The notes under the pieces were generated by a model, which was given only the letters and a program-made list of their open reading frames with translations, was not told where the DNA came from and ran no database searches. A stretch of DNA of 55,639 nt, taken from NCBI GenBank assembly GCA_902792815.1, contig CADBAY010000014.1, positions 1 to 55,639 of the forward strand, written 5' to 3'. The position numbers and the translations under genes were made by a program. Positions 42,569 through 51,698 of the stretch are shown here, piece by piece; the first letter of the stretch is position 1, and the number at the start of each line of letters is the position of its first letter. This DNA comes from an uncultured Bacteroidia bacterium. GTDB lineage: Bacteria; Bacteroidota; Bacteroidia; Bacteroidales; UBA932.

Positions 42569-42919
42569 TTACTCGGTGGCGGGAGCCTCGGTGCTGGGCT
42601 CTGTCTGATCGACGGGAGCTGCAGGGAATGAAGGCTGCTCGGTAGTGGTGTTCTCGATCTTGTCGGTAACGTCGATGCCGGTGCCGTTGGTACCGGTGGT
42701 GAAAGAAGCCACTATGGAAACTACAATGATGAAGGCCACGAGGCCCCAGGTAATCTTCTCGAGGATATCAGCGGTCTGGCGGACACCGAAAGTCTGGTTG
42801 CCGGCCACAAAGTTGCTGGCCAGGCCACCGCCCTTGCCATTCTGCAGCAACACCACAAGAATCAGCAAGATAGATGCAACAACCACGAGAATGGTCAATG
42901 TTGTGAATAATGCGTTCAT
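42569..42919 (-). CDS. secG: Preprotein translocase subunit SecG
   Basis: A 116-residue inner-membrane protein with two helices: LFTTLTILVVVASILLILVV (about 4-23) and WGLVAFIIVVSIVASF. Between them are LLQNGKGGGLASNF, the SecG signature, and a conserved cytoplasmic loop. The C-terminus is an acidic, Thr/Pro-rich tail. It assists SecYE/SecA protein export. It is the last gene of the lptE operon. Confidence 0.95.
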   Translation of the reverse strand: MNALFTTLTILVVVASILLILVVLLQNGKGGGLASNFVAGNQTFGVRQTADILEKITWGLVAFIIVVSIVASFTTGTNGTGIDVTDKIENTTTEQPSFPAAPVDQTEPSTEAPATE

Positions 42920-42922
42920 ATC

Positions 42923-43528
42923 TCAGTTTTTGTCTAATTTTTCAATAAGGGCTGCAAAGTAAACACTTTTTTCCGGATATCGCAAACTTAGTTTGGAATA
43001 AATTTGCTTTGCCTCATTAATATAGCCCTGTTCAGCGTATATTCCGGCAAGCGTTTCGGTGCACAGATCAAAGCCCTCTTCTGGCTCCTCGAACACCAGT
43101 CCTTCCTTGTCGGCCGAAGCAAAAGACGAGAACATCGAATCTTCGCTCCGGCGCACCTCGCGGTACTGCGAGGCCGAGAAATAATCCCCTCCCACCACAA
43201 ATATGCGGGGCGGAGCTTCGGCGGGAGCCTCAACGGGAGCCTCCGCAGGGGTGTCCCCGCTCTTGCCGCCGCCCAGCACACGCTCGAGAAGGGTGCTGAC
43301 TTCACTGTCGGAATAGTCGGAGCCGGCCGAATTGACAAGCTTGTATAGCAAGCTGCGCGACTCCACATAAAGGGCCGCCTGGCTCACCAGCTCGGGGCTC
43401 AGAGGGCCCGACTCGGCAAGCCTGCGGCACAGCTCCATACGGGCGCCGCCGTACCAGGGATAGATGCTCACCACCCCCAGTAACTCGTCCATATTCAGGC
43501 GCTTGATGTCTATGGCCCCTTTTACCAT
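42923..43528 (-). CDS. TPR-like protein of the lptE-secG operon
   Basis: A 201-residue protein that I recognise by position rather than catalytic motif. The N-terminal helical part is followed by a Pro/Ala-rich linker (APVEAPAEAPP) and a C-terminal TPR-like repeat (CTETLAGIYAEQGYINEAKQIYSKL). It overlaps lptE by seven bases and precedes secG by three. A role in envelope assembly or regulation is inferred from context. Confidence 0.8.
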   Translation of the reverse strand: MVKGAIDIKRLNMDELLGVVSIYPWYGGARMELCRRLAESGPLSPELVSQAALYVESRSLLYKLVNSAGSDYSDSEVSTLLERVLGGGKSGDTPAEAPVEAPAEAPPRIFVVGGDYFSASQYREVRRSEDSMFSSFASADKEGLVFEEPEEGFDLCTETLAGIYAEQGYINEAKQIYSKLSLRYPEKSVYFAALIEKLDKN

Positions 43529-44019
43529 TGTGCTACCGCAGCGTTGAAAATATCTTCGACCAACTTTTCTATGATTTCGGCGCAGAGCGAGCTCTCCACC
43601 GCATCGAGCGTACTGGTGGAGTCGTACTCGGAGTATGCCGTAAAGCTCTTGTCAAAATCTTCTTCCGGGTGCTTCTTGTCGGTAAACTGCACCTTGACCG
43701 TGATGGTGAGCTTGTTTCGGGCGGCAACTTCGTCGGCGGTAACGGCGGCCGGCGTAACATCGTAACCGGTAATCTGGCCGCTGAGCTCCATATCACCGTC
43801 GAGCTCCACCTGCTCAAGGCGCGTCATACGGCGGAACTGGTTGCGTATGGCCTCCGTAAGATCGTTACTCAACGACGGATTGACCTTCAGCGCCCTGTAC
43901 TCGAAGAAGTTGATGGTAATGGTGTTGACGTCCGGCTGGATGGAGGTCCCGGAGAACGAATAAATGCCGCAGGAACTGAGAGTCAGAAGGGCGGCAAGCA
44001 GTGGAATGAGCCGTTTCAT
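43522..44019 (-). CDS. lptE: LPS assembly lipoprotein LptE
   Basis: A 165-residue outer-membrane lipoprotein. Lipobox LSSC has Cys17. GIYSFSGTSIQPDVNTITI is the typical Bacteroidota LptE start, and residues about 25-150 form the expected mixed alpha/beta domain. It plugs and assists LptD in inserting LPS. It overlaps the sigma54 activator by four bases. Confidence 0.9.
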   Translation of the reverse strand: MKRLIPLLAALLTLSSCGIYSFSGTSIQPDVNTITINFFEYRALKVNPSLSNDLTEAIRNQFRRMTRLEQVELDGDMELSGQITGYDVTPAAVTADEVAARNKLTITVKVQFTDKKHPEEDFDKSFTAYSEYDSTSTLDAVESSLCAEIIEKLVEDIFNAAVAQW

Positions 44020-45209
44020 TTCTTTTTCTTTTCTGCCAGTTTGCGATAAATGGTACGCTCCGAGATGCCCAGCTCGCGGGCGGCCTCCTTGACCTTGCCG
44101 CCGTGCCTTATAAGAGCACGTTCGATGAGCTCCTCGCCCATCTGGCGCATATTCATATCGGCCTGCGGAGACTCCTCCACGGAGGCTATCTGCTCCTCGG
44201 GCTCGTCGGCCACGGGAGGCATCACCACGCCATGCGAGGGCGGGGGCACCGCGGCGGCGGAATGTACCAGGTTCTTAAGCGTATCAACCTCCTGCTTGAG
44301 GTCAAGTATCGCCTTGATTATCATCTTCTTGTCCTCATCGGCAAAGGGGCTTCCGGAGGCACCTGCGGCGGGTGTGGCGGGCAGCAGCGAATCCTGCTCG
44401 TCGGGCAGGTAGCGGCTGAGCACCTCGGGGCCGATCTCCACCTTGTCGGAGCCTCCCCTCGACGGGTGGCTCTCGATGGCGCTGATGGTCTCGGCCACGT
44501 TCTTGAGCTGGCGTACGTTGCCGGGCCAGCGATACGACGAGAGGCGCGAGATGGCGTTAAGGTCGAGGGTGACGCGGCTGCAGCCGTACTTCTGCGCAAA
44601 GTCGGCGGCGAACTTGCGGAACAGCAGGTAGATATCGCTCTTGCGCTCACGCAGGGGCGGCATCACTATCTGTATGGAGTTGATTCGGTAGTAGAGGTCC
44701 TGGCGGAACTTGCCGGCCGCCACGGCGTACGAAAGGTTGACATTGGTGGCGCAGATGACGCGCACGTCGGTCTTTTCGACTTTGGACGAGCCCACCTTCA
44801 TATATTCGCCGTTCTGCAGCACGCGGAGCAGCATCGCCTGCGTCTCCTTGGGCAGTTCGCCTATCTCGTCGAGGAAAATCGTGCCGCCGTTGGCCTCTTC
44901 AAAGTAGCCCTTGCGCTCGCCCACGGCGCCGGTGAACGCTCCCTTCTCGTGGCCGAACAGCTCGGCGTTGATGGTGCCCTCGGGAATGGCTCCGCAGTTG
45001 ACAGCGAGGTAGCGTCCCGTGCGCCTGCGGCTGTGCTGGTGTATTATTTGCGGTATATTCTCTTTGCCCGTACCGCTCTCACCCTCAATGAGAACCGTCA
45101 GATCCGTGGGAGCTATGGCCACGGCGGTTTCGAGAGCCCTGTTAAGAGCGGGGTCGTTGCCAATGATGTCGTATCTGTTTTTTAATGTTTGAAGCTCTTG
45201 TGCGTCCAT
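44016..45209 (-). CDS. Sigma54-dependent transcriptional activator without receiver domain
   Basis: A 397-residue AAA+ activator of RpoN. The AAA+ domain starts almost at the N-terminus: Walker A GESGTGKE (43-50), GAFTGA sigma54 loop (90-95) and Walker B GGTIFLDEIG. The C-terminal Fis-type HTH is VKEAARELGISERTIYRKLAE. There is no response-regulator, GAF or PAS input domain, so activity is set by amount or by a partner. It is the first gene of the lptE-secG unit, with a -7 box at 45217-45224, and diverges from the OmpA-like gene. Confidence 0.94.
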   Translation of the reverse strand: MDAQELQTLKNRYDIIGNDPALNRALETAVAIAPTDLTVLIEGESGTGKENIPQIIHQHSRRRTGRYLAVNCGAIPEGTINAELFGHEKGAFTGAVGERKGYFEEANGGTIFLDEIGELPKETQAMLLRVLQNGEYMKVGSSKVEKTDVRVICATNVNLSYAVAAGKFRQDLYYRINSIQIVMPPLRERKSDIYLLFRKFAADFAQKYGCSRVTLDLNAISRLSSYRWPGNVRQLKNVAETISAIESHPSRGGSDKVEIGPEVLSRYLPDEQDSLLPATPAAGASGSPFADEDKKMIIKAILDLKQEVDTLKNLVHSAAAVPPPSHGVVMPPVADEPEEQIASVEESPQADMNMRQMGEELIERALIRHGGKVKEAARELGISERTIYRKLAEKKKK

Positions 45210-45216
45210 ATCCGTG

Positions 45217-45224
45217 CAAAGTTA
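45217..45224 (-). promoter_or_regulatory. -7 promoter box for the sigma54 activator operon
   Basis: The minus strand reads TAACTTTG, seven bases before the ATG at 45209. Confidence 0.5.
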
Positions 45225-45235
45225 TGAAAAAATCT

Positions 45236-45243
45236 TATCTTTG
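45236..45243 (+). promoter_or_regulatory. -7 promoter box for the OmpA-like lipoprotein gene
   Basis: TATCTTTG ends 31 bases before the ATG at 45275, divergent from the box at 45217-45224. Confidence 0.55.
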
Positions 45244-45274
45244 CATTTCTGCAATGCAACATTTAATAATAAAT

Positions 45275-46921
45275 ATGAAAAGGATTCTTACATACGCAGC
45301 GCTTGCAGCGCTCGCACTTATCAGCTCGTCCTGCGCCAAATCGAGGCTCGAGCAAATGCAACTCGCCAAAGACGTTGACATCAAGTGCACCCCGGAAGTG
45401 CTTGAAATAGTGAGCGGAAAGATCCCCGCCACCGTGAGTGTCACCTGCCCCAAGGGCTATTTCCACCCCAAGGCCACCATGGACGTTACCCCCGTGCTGG
45501 TGTATGAAGGCGGCGAGATAGAAGGAAGGCTCCTCCAGTACCAGGGCGACAAGGTCAAAGACAACTACAAGACCGTTTCGTCTCAGGGTGCCACCATCAC
45601 CGAGAAACTCTCCTTCCCCTACAAGCCCGGGTGCGAAAAAGCCCGCCTGGAGCTGCGCAGCGTCATCCATTACAAAGATAAAGACTATCCCGTCGATGCC
45701 ATCAAGGTTGCCGACGGCTGCCTGGCCACTTATATGCTGGCCGACCTCGACGGCGTCTATGAGTTCAAGCCCGACGGCTATCAGCCCATCCTGTACCGCA
45801 CCACCGAGGGAAGGATCCTTTACGATGTGAACTCCGACCGCGTGAACCAGGAGCAGTTCGAGACCAACTCGATGGTCAACTACAAGAACTCGCTGGACTA
45901 CCTCAAAGAGGATGAGCGCACCACCATAAAAGGCACTCAGATAGTAGCTTACGCATCACCCGAGGGCGGCAAGGACTACAATGCCAAGCTCTCCGACAAG
46001 CGCGCCGACACCGCCCAGAAGGCTCTCGACAAAGTGGCCGGCGACGTGGAGTTCACCGGCACCGAGGTGAAGAGCGTGGGCCAGGACTGGGAAGGCTTCC
46101 AGGAGGCTGTGTCCAAGTCGAACATAGAGGACAAGGACCTCATCCTTCGCGTCCTTTCGATGTACAGCGACCCCGCCGTGCGCGAGAGCGAGATCCGCAA
46201 CCTCTCGCAGATCTACTCCGAGATCAACAAGAAGGTGTTCCCCGCACTGCGCAGGGCCCGCCTCGTGACCAATCTTGAGTGGCGCAACTACGACGACGAG
46301 GAGCTTATCAAGCTTGCCGACCAGAAGGGTATCGAGCGCTTTGACGAGCCTTCCATCCTCAGGCTCGCCTCCCTTGCCGAGACCACTTCCGACAAGGAGA
46401 CCCTCTACAAATACGCCATCAGCAAGTTCAACTCCGACACCGCCCGCTACAATCTGGCAATGCTTTACCTCAACGAGGGCCGCACCTCGCTGGGCGGAGC
46501 TTACCTGAGCAAGATCAAGGAGCCCGACGAGCAGGTGCTCGACGCCACCGGCGTGGTGGCAATGCGTAACGACGACTACGAGCTCGCAGCCGACTGCTTC
46601 GAGAAGGCCGGAAGCATCTCCAGGGAGAACGAGACCATCATGGCCATACGCAAGGGCGATTATGCCGCAGCAGCTGCCGCAGCAAAGGGCCTCAAGGGCG
46701 ACAACGCCGCCATTGCAATGCTGCTTAACGGCGATGTGGACGGAGCCGCAGCCGCCCTCGAGGGAGACGGCGCCCGCACCGAATATCTGCGCGCCATCGT
46801 GGCCGCCCGCAAGGGCAATACGGCCGAGGCACGCAAGCATCTGAACGCAGCAAAAGAGGCCGACAAAGCCCTCGCCGACAGGGCCGCGTCAGATATTGAG
46901 TTCGCCACGCTTGCGAATTAA
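45275..46921 (+). CDS. OmpA-like/TPR lipoprotein
   Basis: A 548-residue cell-envelope lipoprotein. MKRILTYAALAALALISSSC gives a lipobox at Cys20; longer in-frame starts lie over the promoter. An N-terminal beta domain spans about 25-170. An OmpA-like peptidoglycan-binding domain lies around 170-310 (YASPEGGKDYNAKLSDKRA). The C-terminal part (about 340-548) is TPR-like and very Ala-rich (AAAAAAKGLKG). It probably links the outer membrane to peptidoglycan. It lies upstream of the str operon. Confidence 0.85.
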   Translation: MKRILTYAALAALALISSSCAKSRLEQMQLAKDVDIKCTPEVLEIVSGKIPATVSVTCPKGYFHPKATMDVTPVLVYEGGEIEGRLLQYQGDKVKDNYKTVSSQGATITEKLSFPYKPGCEKARLELRSVIHYKDKDYPVDAIKVADGCLATYMLADLDGVYEFKPDGYQPILYRTTEGRILYDVNSDRVNQEQFETNSMVNYKNSLDYLKEDERTTIKGTQIVAYASPEGGKDYNAKLSDKRADTAQKALDKVAGDVEFTGTEVKSVGQDWEGFQEAVSKSNIEDKDLILRVLSMYSDPAVRESEIRNLSQIYSEINKKVFPALRRARLVTNLEWRNYDDEELIKLADQKGIERFDEPSILRLASLAETTSDKETLYKYAISKFNSDTARYNLAMLYLNEGRTSLGGAYLSKIKEPDEQVLDATGVVAMRNDDYELAADCFEKAGSISRENETIMAIRKGDYAAAAAAAKGLKGDNAAIAMLLNGDVDGAAAALEGDGARTEYLRAIVAARKGNTAEARKHLNAAKEADKALADRAASDIEFATLAN

Positions 46922-46932
46922 CGAATTTTTTG

Positions 46933-46940
46933 TATCTTTG
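46933..46940 (+). promoter_or_regulatory. -7 promoter box for the str operon
   Basis: TATCTTTG ends 51 bases before the rpsL ATG at 46992. The leader contains a weak CCCC/GGGG hairpin at about 46944-46960. Confidence 0.6.
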
Positions 46941-46991
46941 CAGCCCCTTTTTAATAGGGGAACTGTATATTTTATTTATTAACAAACACTT

Positions 46992-47366
46992 ATGCCAACA
47001 ATTCAACAATTGGTCCGCAAAGGACGCGAGATGACTGAAGTAAAGAGCAAGTCTCGCGCGTTGGATGCTTGCCCTCAGAAGCGTGGCGTATGCCTTAGGG
47101 TTTACACAACCACCCCTAAGAAACCTAACTCAGCAATGCGTAAGGTTGCCCGTGTACGTCTTACCAACACTAAAGAGGTCAATGCCTACATCCCCGGCGA
47201 GGGTCACAACCTCCAGGAGCACTCCATCGTGCTCGTACGTGGCGGTCGTGTAAAAGACCTTCCGGGTGTACGTTACCACATCCTTCGTGGCGCATTGGAT
47301 ACCGCTGGCGTAGAGGGAAGGACCCAGTCCCGTTCCCTTTATGGCGCCAAGAGGCCCAAGAAGTAG
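46992..47366 (+). CDS. rpsL: 30S ribosomal protein S12
   Basis: A 124-residue protein of the decoding centre. [27 protein letters not shown] and [29 protein letters not shown] are diagnostic; the KPNS region carries the usual streptomycin-site lysine. It is the first gene of the str operon. Confidence 0.99.
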   Translation: MPTIQQLVRKGREMTEVKSKSRALDACPQKRGVCLRVYTTTPKKPNSAMRKVARVRLTNTKEVNAYIPGEGHNLQEHSIVLVRGGRVKDLPGVRYHILRGALDTAGVEGRTQSRSLYGAKRPKK

Positions 47367-47400
47367 CCCGGGGTGTTTTAATCTTTAATTTTTCACAACA

Positions 47401-47877
47401 ATGAGAAAGTCAAAGCCTAAGAAGAGGATTCTACTTCCTGATCCTAAGTTCCACGACACGATGGTTACACGTTTCGTGAACAACCTTATGTTGCAGGGGA
47501 AGAAGAGTATCGCGTATTCTATTTTTTACGATGCCATTGATATGGTAGGCGAGAAGATGAAAGATTCTGACAAGGCTCCTCTCGATATTTGGAGGAAGGC
47601 TCTCGAGAATGTGACCCCTCAGATCGAGGTCAAGAGTCGCAGGATCGGTGGCGCCAACTTCCAGGTGCCGACAGAGTTGCGCCCGGAAAGGAAGATTTCG
47701 CTCTCGATGAAGAATATGATCAACTTCGCCCGCAAGCGTTCCGGCCGCTCTATGGCAGAAAAACTTTGTGCAGAAATCGTCGCTGCGTACAACAACGAAG
47801 GCGGTGCCTTCAAGCGCAAGGAGGATATGCACAGAATGGCAGAGGCCAACAAGGCATTTGCACACTTCCGCTTTTAG
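47401..47877 (+). CDS. rpsG: 30S ribosomal protein S7
   Basis: A 158-residue rRNA-binding protein that nucleates the 30S head. It starts [19 protein letters not shown] and contains [22 protein letters not shown], the universal S7 signature. It is preceded by an A/T-rich 34-base gap from rpsL and followed by fusA after ten bases. Confidence 0.99.
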   Translation: MRKSKPKKRILLPDPKFHDTMVTRFVNNLMLQGKKSIAYSIFYDAIDMVGEKMKDSDKAPLDIWRKALENVTPQIEVKSRRIGGANFQVPTELRPERKISLSMKNMINFARKRSGRSMAEKLCAEIVAAYNNEGGAFKRKEDMHRMAEANKAFAHFRF

Positions 47878-47887
47878 TTAACTCCGG

Positions 47888-50005
47888 ATGGCCAAGAGAG
47901 ATCTCAAATACACGAGGAACATCGGCATTATGGCCCACATTGATGCGGGCAAGACCACTACGTCCGAACGTATCCTCTACTACACCGGCAAGACCCACAA
48001 GATCGGCGAGGTCCACGAGGGTGCAGCCACCATGGACTGGATGGTCCAGGAGCAGGAGCGTGGTATTACCATCACGTCCGCTGCTACCACGGCCTTCTGG
48101 CACTATGGCGGCCAGACCTATCAGATCAACCTCATCGACACTCCCGGCCACGTGGACTTTACGGTGGAGGTAGAGCGTTCGCTGCGCGTACTGGACGGGA
48201 CGATCGCCACATTCTGTGCGGTCGGCCGCGTACAGCCGCAGAGCGAGACGGTGTGGCGTCAGGCCGACAAGTACGGCGTTCCCAAGATCGCGTACGTCAA
48301 TAAGATGGATCGCGTGGGCGCCGACTTCCTCGCCTGTGTAGAAGAGATCAAAACCAAACTCGGCGCGACCGCGGTGCCCGTCTGCCTCCCCATTGGGGCG
48401 GAAGAGAATTTCAAGGGCCTCGTGGACCTTATTTCGCGCAAGGCTATCTTCTACAACAACACCGACGAGCTGGTGAACTACGAGTACGGCGACATTCCCG
48501 CAGACATGCTGGATGAAGTCGAGGAGTACCGCGCCAGCCTTGTCGAGAAGGCCGCCGAATTCGATGACGACTTGATGGAGAAGTTCTTCGCAGATCCCGA
48601 CTCCATCACCGAGGAGGAAATTGTAGCCGCCCTGCGCAAAGGTACCATCTCTATGCAGATAGTGCCCGCGTGCTGCGGTTCTTCCTTCAAGAACAAGGGC
48701 GTCCAGTTCCTGCTGGACGCTGTGATGCGCTATCTGCCTTCACCCCTTGACGTCAAAGAAGTACGGGCCACCAATATGGCAGTAGACCAGGAAGTGCTCC
48801 TGCCCCCTTCGGAGACGGCTCCGTTCTGCGGTCTTGTGTTCAAGATTGCAACGGATCCGTACGTCGGGCGGCTCGCATACATCCGCGCCTACTCCGGCCA
48901 CCTGGATTCCGGCAGCTATGTGATGAATTCCCGCACGGGGCGCAAGGAAAGGGTGTCACGCCTCTTCCAGATGCACTCCAACCATCAGAATCCCATCGAT
49001 TTTGTGGAAGCGGGAGACATCTGCGCCGCCGTGGGCTTCAAGGATCTCCGCACCGGTGACACCGTGTGCGCCGAGAACCACCGCTACAGTCTCGAGTCGA
49101 TGGACTTCCCCGATCCGGTCATCGGTATCGCCGTGGAGCCCAAGACCCAGCAGGATCTTGACAAGCTCGATATCGCGCTTGCCAAGCTTGCCGAGGAAGA
49201 CCCTACCTTCACCGTCAAGTCAGATGCCGAAACCGGCCAGACCGTTATCAGCGGAATGGGCGAGCTGCATCTCGACATTATCGTTGACCGCCTGCGCCGC
49301 GAGTTCGGCGTAGAAATCAACCAGGGCGCACCCCACGTCAACTACAAGGAGGCCATTACCACCAGCATTCAGCACAGGGAGGTCTTCAAGAAGCAGACGG
49401 GCGGCCGTGGCAAGTATGCGGACATCGTAGTGGAGATAGGTCCTGCAGACGCCGGAGTTACCGGACTGCAGTTCGACAACCAGGTGAAGGGCGGCAACGT
49501 GCCCAAGGAATTCGTCCCGAGTGTACAGAAGGGCTTCGAATCGGCTATGGCCAACGGCGTACTCGCCGGATTCGAGGTGCAGTCTCTCAAGGTCACCCTT
49601 CTGGATGGTTCATACCATCCGGTGGATTCTGATCAATTGTCTTTCGAAATGGCCGCACGCATGGCTTTCCGCCACGCCTGCCGCAAATGCTCCCCGGTGC
49701 TGCTCGAGCCCATCATGGACCTCGAAGTAGTGACTCCCGAGGAGTATATGGGAGAAATAGTCGGTGATCTGAACCGCCGTCGCGGCCAGATCACGGCTAT
49801 GGATTCCACGTCCAACGGCGCGAGGATAGTCAAGGCGTTCGTACCGCTCGCCGAGCAGTTCGGCTATGTGACCGTGCTCCGCACCCTTTCTTCGGGAAGG
49901 GCCGCCAGCACAATGTCGTTCGACCACTATGCCGAGGTGCCCCCGGCACTGGCCAGGGATATCGTTGAAAAGAGCGGTTACCGCTTCATTTCGGACGATG
50001 AATAA
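47888..50005 (+). CDS. fusA: Elongation factor G
   Basis: A 705-residue translocation GTPase. G1 is [10 protein letters not shown]2 RGITI, G3 DTPGHVDF, and G4 NKMD. Domains II-V follow with typical motifs such as GMGELHLDI and RRGQI. It moves tRNA and mRNA through the ribosome. The arrangement after rpsG is standard. Confidence 0.98.
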   Translation: MAKRDLKYTRNIGIMAHIDAGKTTTSERILYYTGKTHKIGEVHEGAATMDWMVQEQERGITITSAATTAFWHYGGQTYQINLIDTPGHVDFTVEVERSLRVLDGTIATFCAVGRVQPQSETVWRQADKYGVPKIAYVNKMDRVGADFLACVEEIKTKLGATAVPVCLPIGAEENFKGLVDLISRKAIFYNNTDELVNYEYGDIPADMLDEVEEYRASLVEKAAEFDDDLMEKFFADPDSITEEEIVAALRKGTISMQIVPACCGSSFKNKGVQFLLDAVMRYLPSPLDVKEVRATNMAVDQEVLLPPSETAPFCGLVFKIATDPYVGRLAYIRAYSGHLDSGSYVMNSRTGRKERVSRLFQMHSNHQNPIDFVEAGDICAAVGFKDLRTGDTVCAENHRYSLESMDFPDPVIGIAVEPKTQQDLDKLDIALAKLAEEDPTFTVKSDAETGQTVISGMGELHLDIIVDRLRREFGVEINQGAPHVNYKEAITTSIQHREVFKKQTGGRGKYADIVVEIGPADAGVTGLQFDNQVKGGNVPKEFVPSVQKGFESAMANGVLAGFEVQSLKVTLLDGSYHPVDSDQLSFEMAARMAFRHACRKCSPVLLEPIMDLEVVTPEEYMGEIVGDLNRRRGQITAMDSTSNGARIVKAFVPLAEQFGYVTVLRTLSSGRAASTMSFDHYAEVPPALARDIVEKSGYRFISDDE

Positions 50006-50032
50006 TCAAATGATTTTAAATTAGTTATTTAT

Positions 50033-50293
50033 ATGAGTCAGAAAATTAGAATTAAACTCAAGTCTTTCGATCACATGCTAGTCGACAAGTCGGCCGCCAA
50101 GATCGTCGACACGGTGAAAGCTACAGGCGCGAAGGTGAATGGACCTATTCCTCTCCCTACCAACAAGAAGATCTTCACCGTCAACCGCTCGACCTTCGTC
50201 AACAAGAAGGCCCGCGAGCAGTTCGAGCTCGATTCTTACGAAACTCGAGCTGCCCTCCGGCGTAGAAGTAGAGATCAAAGTGTGATAGCATAA
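50033..50293 (+). pseudogene. rpsJ: 30S ribosomal protein S10 gene with an internal deletion
   Basis: The first 69 codons match S10 ([16 protein letters not shown] to REQFELDSY). The frame then changes: the proper end, [14 protein letters not shown] and TGA (50283-50285), is present in the +1 frame from about 50241. The 18 residues between (about 70-87 of the usual 101) are absent. Counting codons implies a 53-base deletion whose two borders would both read CTTAC if the missing codons were typical. As read the protein is 86 residues with an unrelated tail. S10 is essential, so an intact copy elsewhere or an assembly error is likely. Confidence 0.8.
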
Positions 50294-50342
50294 GTTTTTT
50301 TGCTATATTTGCACTGCCATCCCCGGCCCGCCGGGGATTATC

Positions 50343-50416
50343 GGTCCCTTAGCTCAGTTGGTTAGAGCACCTGACTCATAATCAGGGAGTCGTAGGATCA
50401 TGCCCTACAGGGACCA
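50343..50416 (+). tRNA. tRNA with CAT anticodon, tRNA-Ile2- or Met-like
   Basis: A 74-base cloverleaf: acceptor GGTCCCT/AGGGACC, D-stem GCTC/GAGC, anticodon stem CCTGA/TCAGG with loop CTCATAA, variable GAGTC, T-stem GTAGG/CCTAC, discriminator A, no encoded CCA. The body resembles E. coli tRNA-Ile2, whose C34 is made lysidine, more than elongator tRNA-Met. The T-loop is ATCATGC instead of TTCRANY. It follows rpsJ and precedes a strong terminator. Confidence 0.88.
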
Positions 50417-50417
50417 C

Positions 50418-50450
50418 AAGAGGCCATCGGCAATTGCCGGTGGCCTCTTT
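50418..50450 (+). terminator. Terminator after the CAT-anticodon tRNA
   Basis: AAGAGGCCA...TGGCCTCTT with CGGCAATTGCCG inside forms an almost perfect 15-bp hairpin ending in a short T-run. Confidence 0.85.
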
Positions 50451-50560
50451 GTGGCCCCAAGGGGCTACTATCCCCCTGCACCCCCAGGGGACTGAGGGGC
50501 GGTCCCCTCAGACACCCCCAAGTCGCGCCGCTCCGAAGGGATTGCGATTATTCGTCGAGC
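50451..50560. repeat. GC-rich intergenic hairpins
   Basis: The stretch has CTGAGGGG-CGGT-CCCCTCAG, a perfect 8-bp hairpin, and other C/G runs (CCCCAAGGGG, CCCCCAGGGG). No gene is seen in 50451-50619. It looks like an intergenic repeat type, but no second copy occurs in this window. Confidence 0.5.
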
Positions 50561-50619
50561 TCTTCGCGTGCCCTGCATGGCATAACTCCAATTCCGTCGA
50601 ACCCTTTCAGGGAGAAGAC

Positions 50620-51417
50620 CTAGTCTGTTACTGGGCGGATGGAGAGACCTTCGCAGCGAAGCACACTCCAGATATTCACACCGCCGAAATGGAAATGAAC
50701 CGCTCTTGCATTTCCTGCCGAAGATGCGGTAGAAGACCAGTAGTAGCCCAAAGATCCAACATACAATAATTCGTCTTTATACTTTTCTTCGTTATACTGA
50801 TAATTGCCGGCAGCAGGGAGAAAGATATTCGCACCGTTAATTTTACTGGTAACCCGATATCCTTCCAATTGAATATTCCTCATCGGGTTTTGAGGGTCTG
50901 GTATATATTTACCTCTCTCCCATTTCCAGGTACAATTATCTACAAGTTCTTTCCATTCCGCCTCCGTAGGAATACGCCATTTGCCGCCTAGATACGCCCT
51001 GGCGGCGTCATCTTCATAATTATAGTCTTTAAGCTCTTTCTTATTATCAACTTTTCCGTATTCTTTTTCGCTGTTGTATCTGGTCATTTTTTTTACTGAG
51101 CCTTGACACAACCTGTAATGCGACCAATTGAATGTGGTTTGATAATAACCGCCCCAGGCCAAATGACCCTTGATAGAATAAGGCTCGTCGGAAAATAAAT
51201 TGATTGATGCCCATTTTACGGAAAGGCCCAAATCCACGGCCTCGGGAATGGTATTTTCATACATCTCGGGGGTTGGTTTTTTCTCATTTTTCCCATTGCC
51301 GCTTTCCTGCGGGTCGGATTCATCTGGATTAACGGCAGAGCATGCAGTTCCAAGCATTACGGCGATGACCAGCAGGCCGGCCATTTTGACAAAAGAATTT
51401 ACGATAGTATTTTTCAT
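50620..51417 (-). CDS. FISUMP/DUF1566-like lipoprotein
   Basis: A 265-residue exported protein. The start at 51417 gives MKNTIVNSFVKMAGLLVIAV with lipobox GTAC. The frame stays open upstream through the 51-bp repeats to 51885, but no signal would be possible there. The domain VDLGLSVKWASINLF, GGKWRIPTEAEWKELVDNCTW and YYWSSTASSAGNARAVHFH is the FISUMP (major paralogous) fold, a lectin/SUMF-like surface domain. It ends LSIRPVTD. Its ligand is unknown. Confidence 0.88.
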   Translation of the reverse strand: MKNTIVNSFVKMAGLLVIAVMLGTACSAVNPDESDPQESGNGKNEKKPTPEMYENTIPEAVDLGLSVKWASINLFSDEPYSIKGHLAWGGYYQTTFNWSHYRLCQGSVKKMTRYNSEKEYGKVDNKKELKDYNYEDDAARAYLGGKWRIPTEAEWKELVDNCTWKWERGKYIPDPQNPMRNIQLEGYRVTSKINGANIFLPAAGNYQYNEEKYKDELLYVGSLGYYWSSTASSAGNARAVHFHFGGVNIWSVLRCEGLSIRPVTD

Positions 51418-51486
51418 GCCGGTAAAATTAGTAAAAGAATCAGAAATAAACCATTGGCCACGGAAAATATATCCGGCGGGACAAGG

Positions 51487-51683
51487 CCGTGTGCAGGGAG
51501 GGCTGTTTTGCACACGGGAGGCGGCAGCGGGCCGGTCCCGGGGGCAGGATGGGCCGTTTTGCACACGAGAGGCCGCAGCAGGCAGGTCCCGGGGGCAGGA
51601 AGGGCCGATTTGCACACGAGAGGCCGCAGCTGGCAGGTCTCGGGGGCAGGAAGGGCCGATTTGCACACGAGAGGCGGCGGGAG
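51487..51683. repeat. 51-bp tandem repeat array C
   Basis: GCACAC starts units at 51510, 51561, 51612 and 51663, exactly 51 bases apart. The three full units are nearly identical (few changes each); flanking partial units extend to 51487 and 51683. The unit is G-rich with CCCGGGGGCAGGAAGGGCCG. It ends 15 bases before the -7 box of the PstS-like gene. It fills most of the 307-base gap 51418-51724. Sequence similarity to arrays A and B is limited to the G(C)GCACA box. Confidence 0.88.
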
Positions 51684-51698
51684 ACCACGAATAATTAT

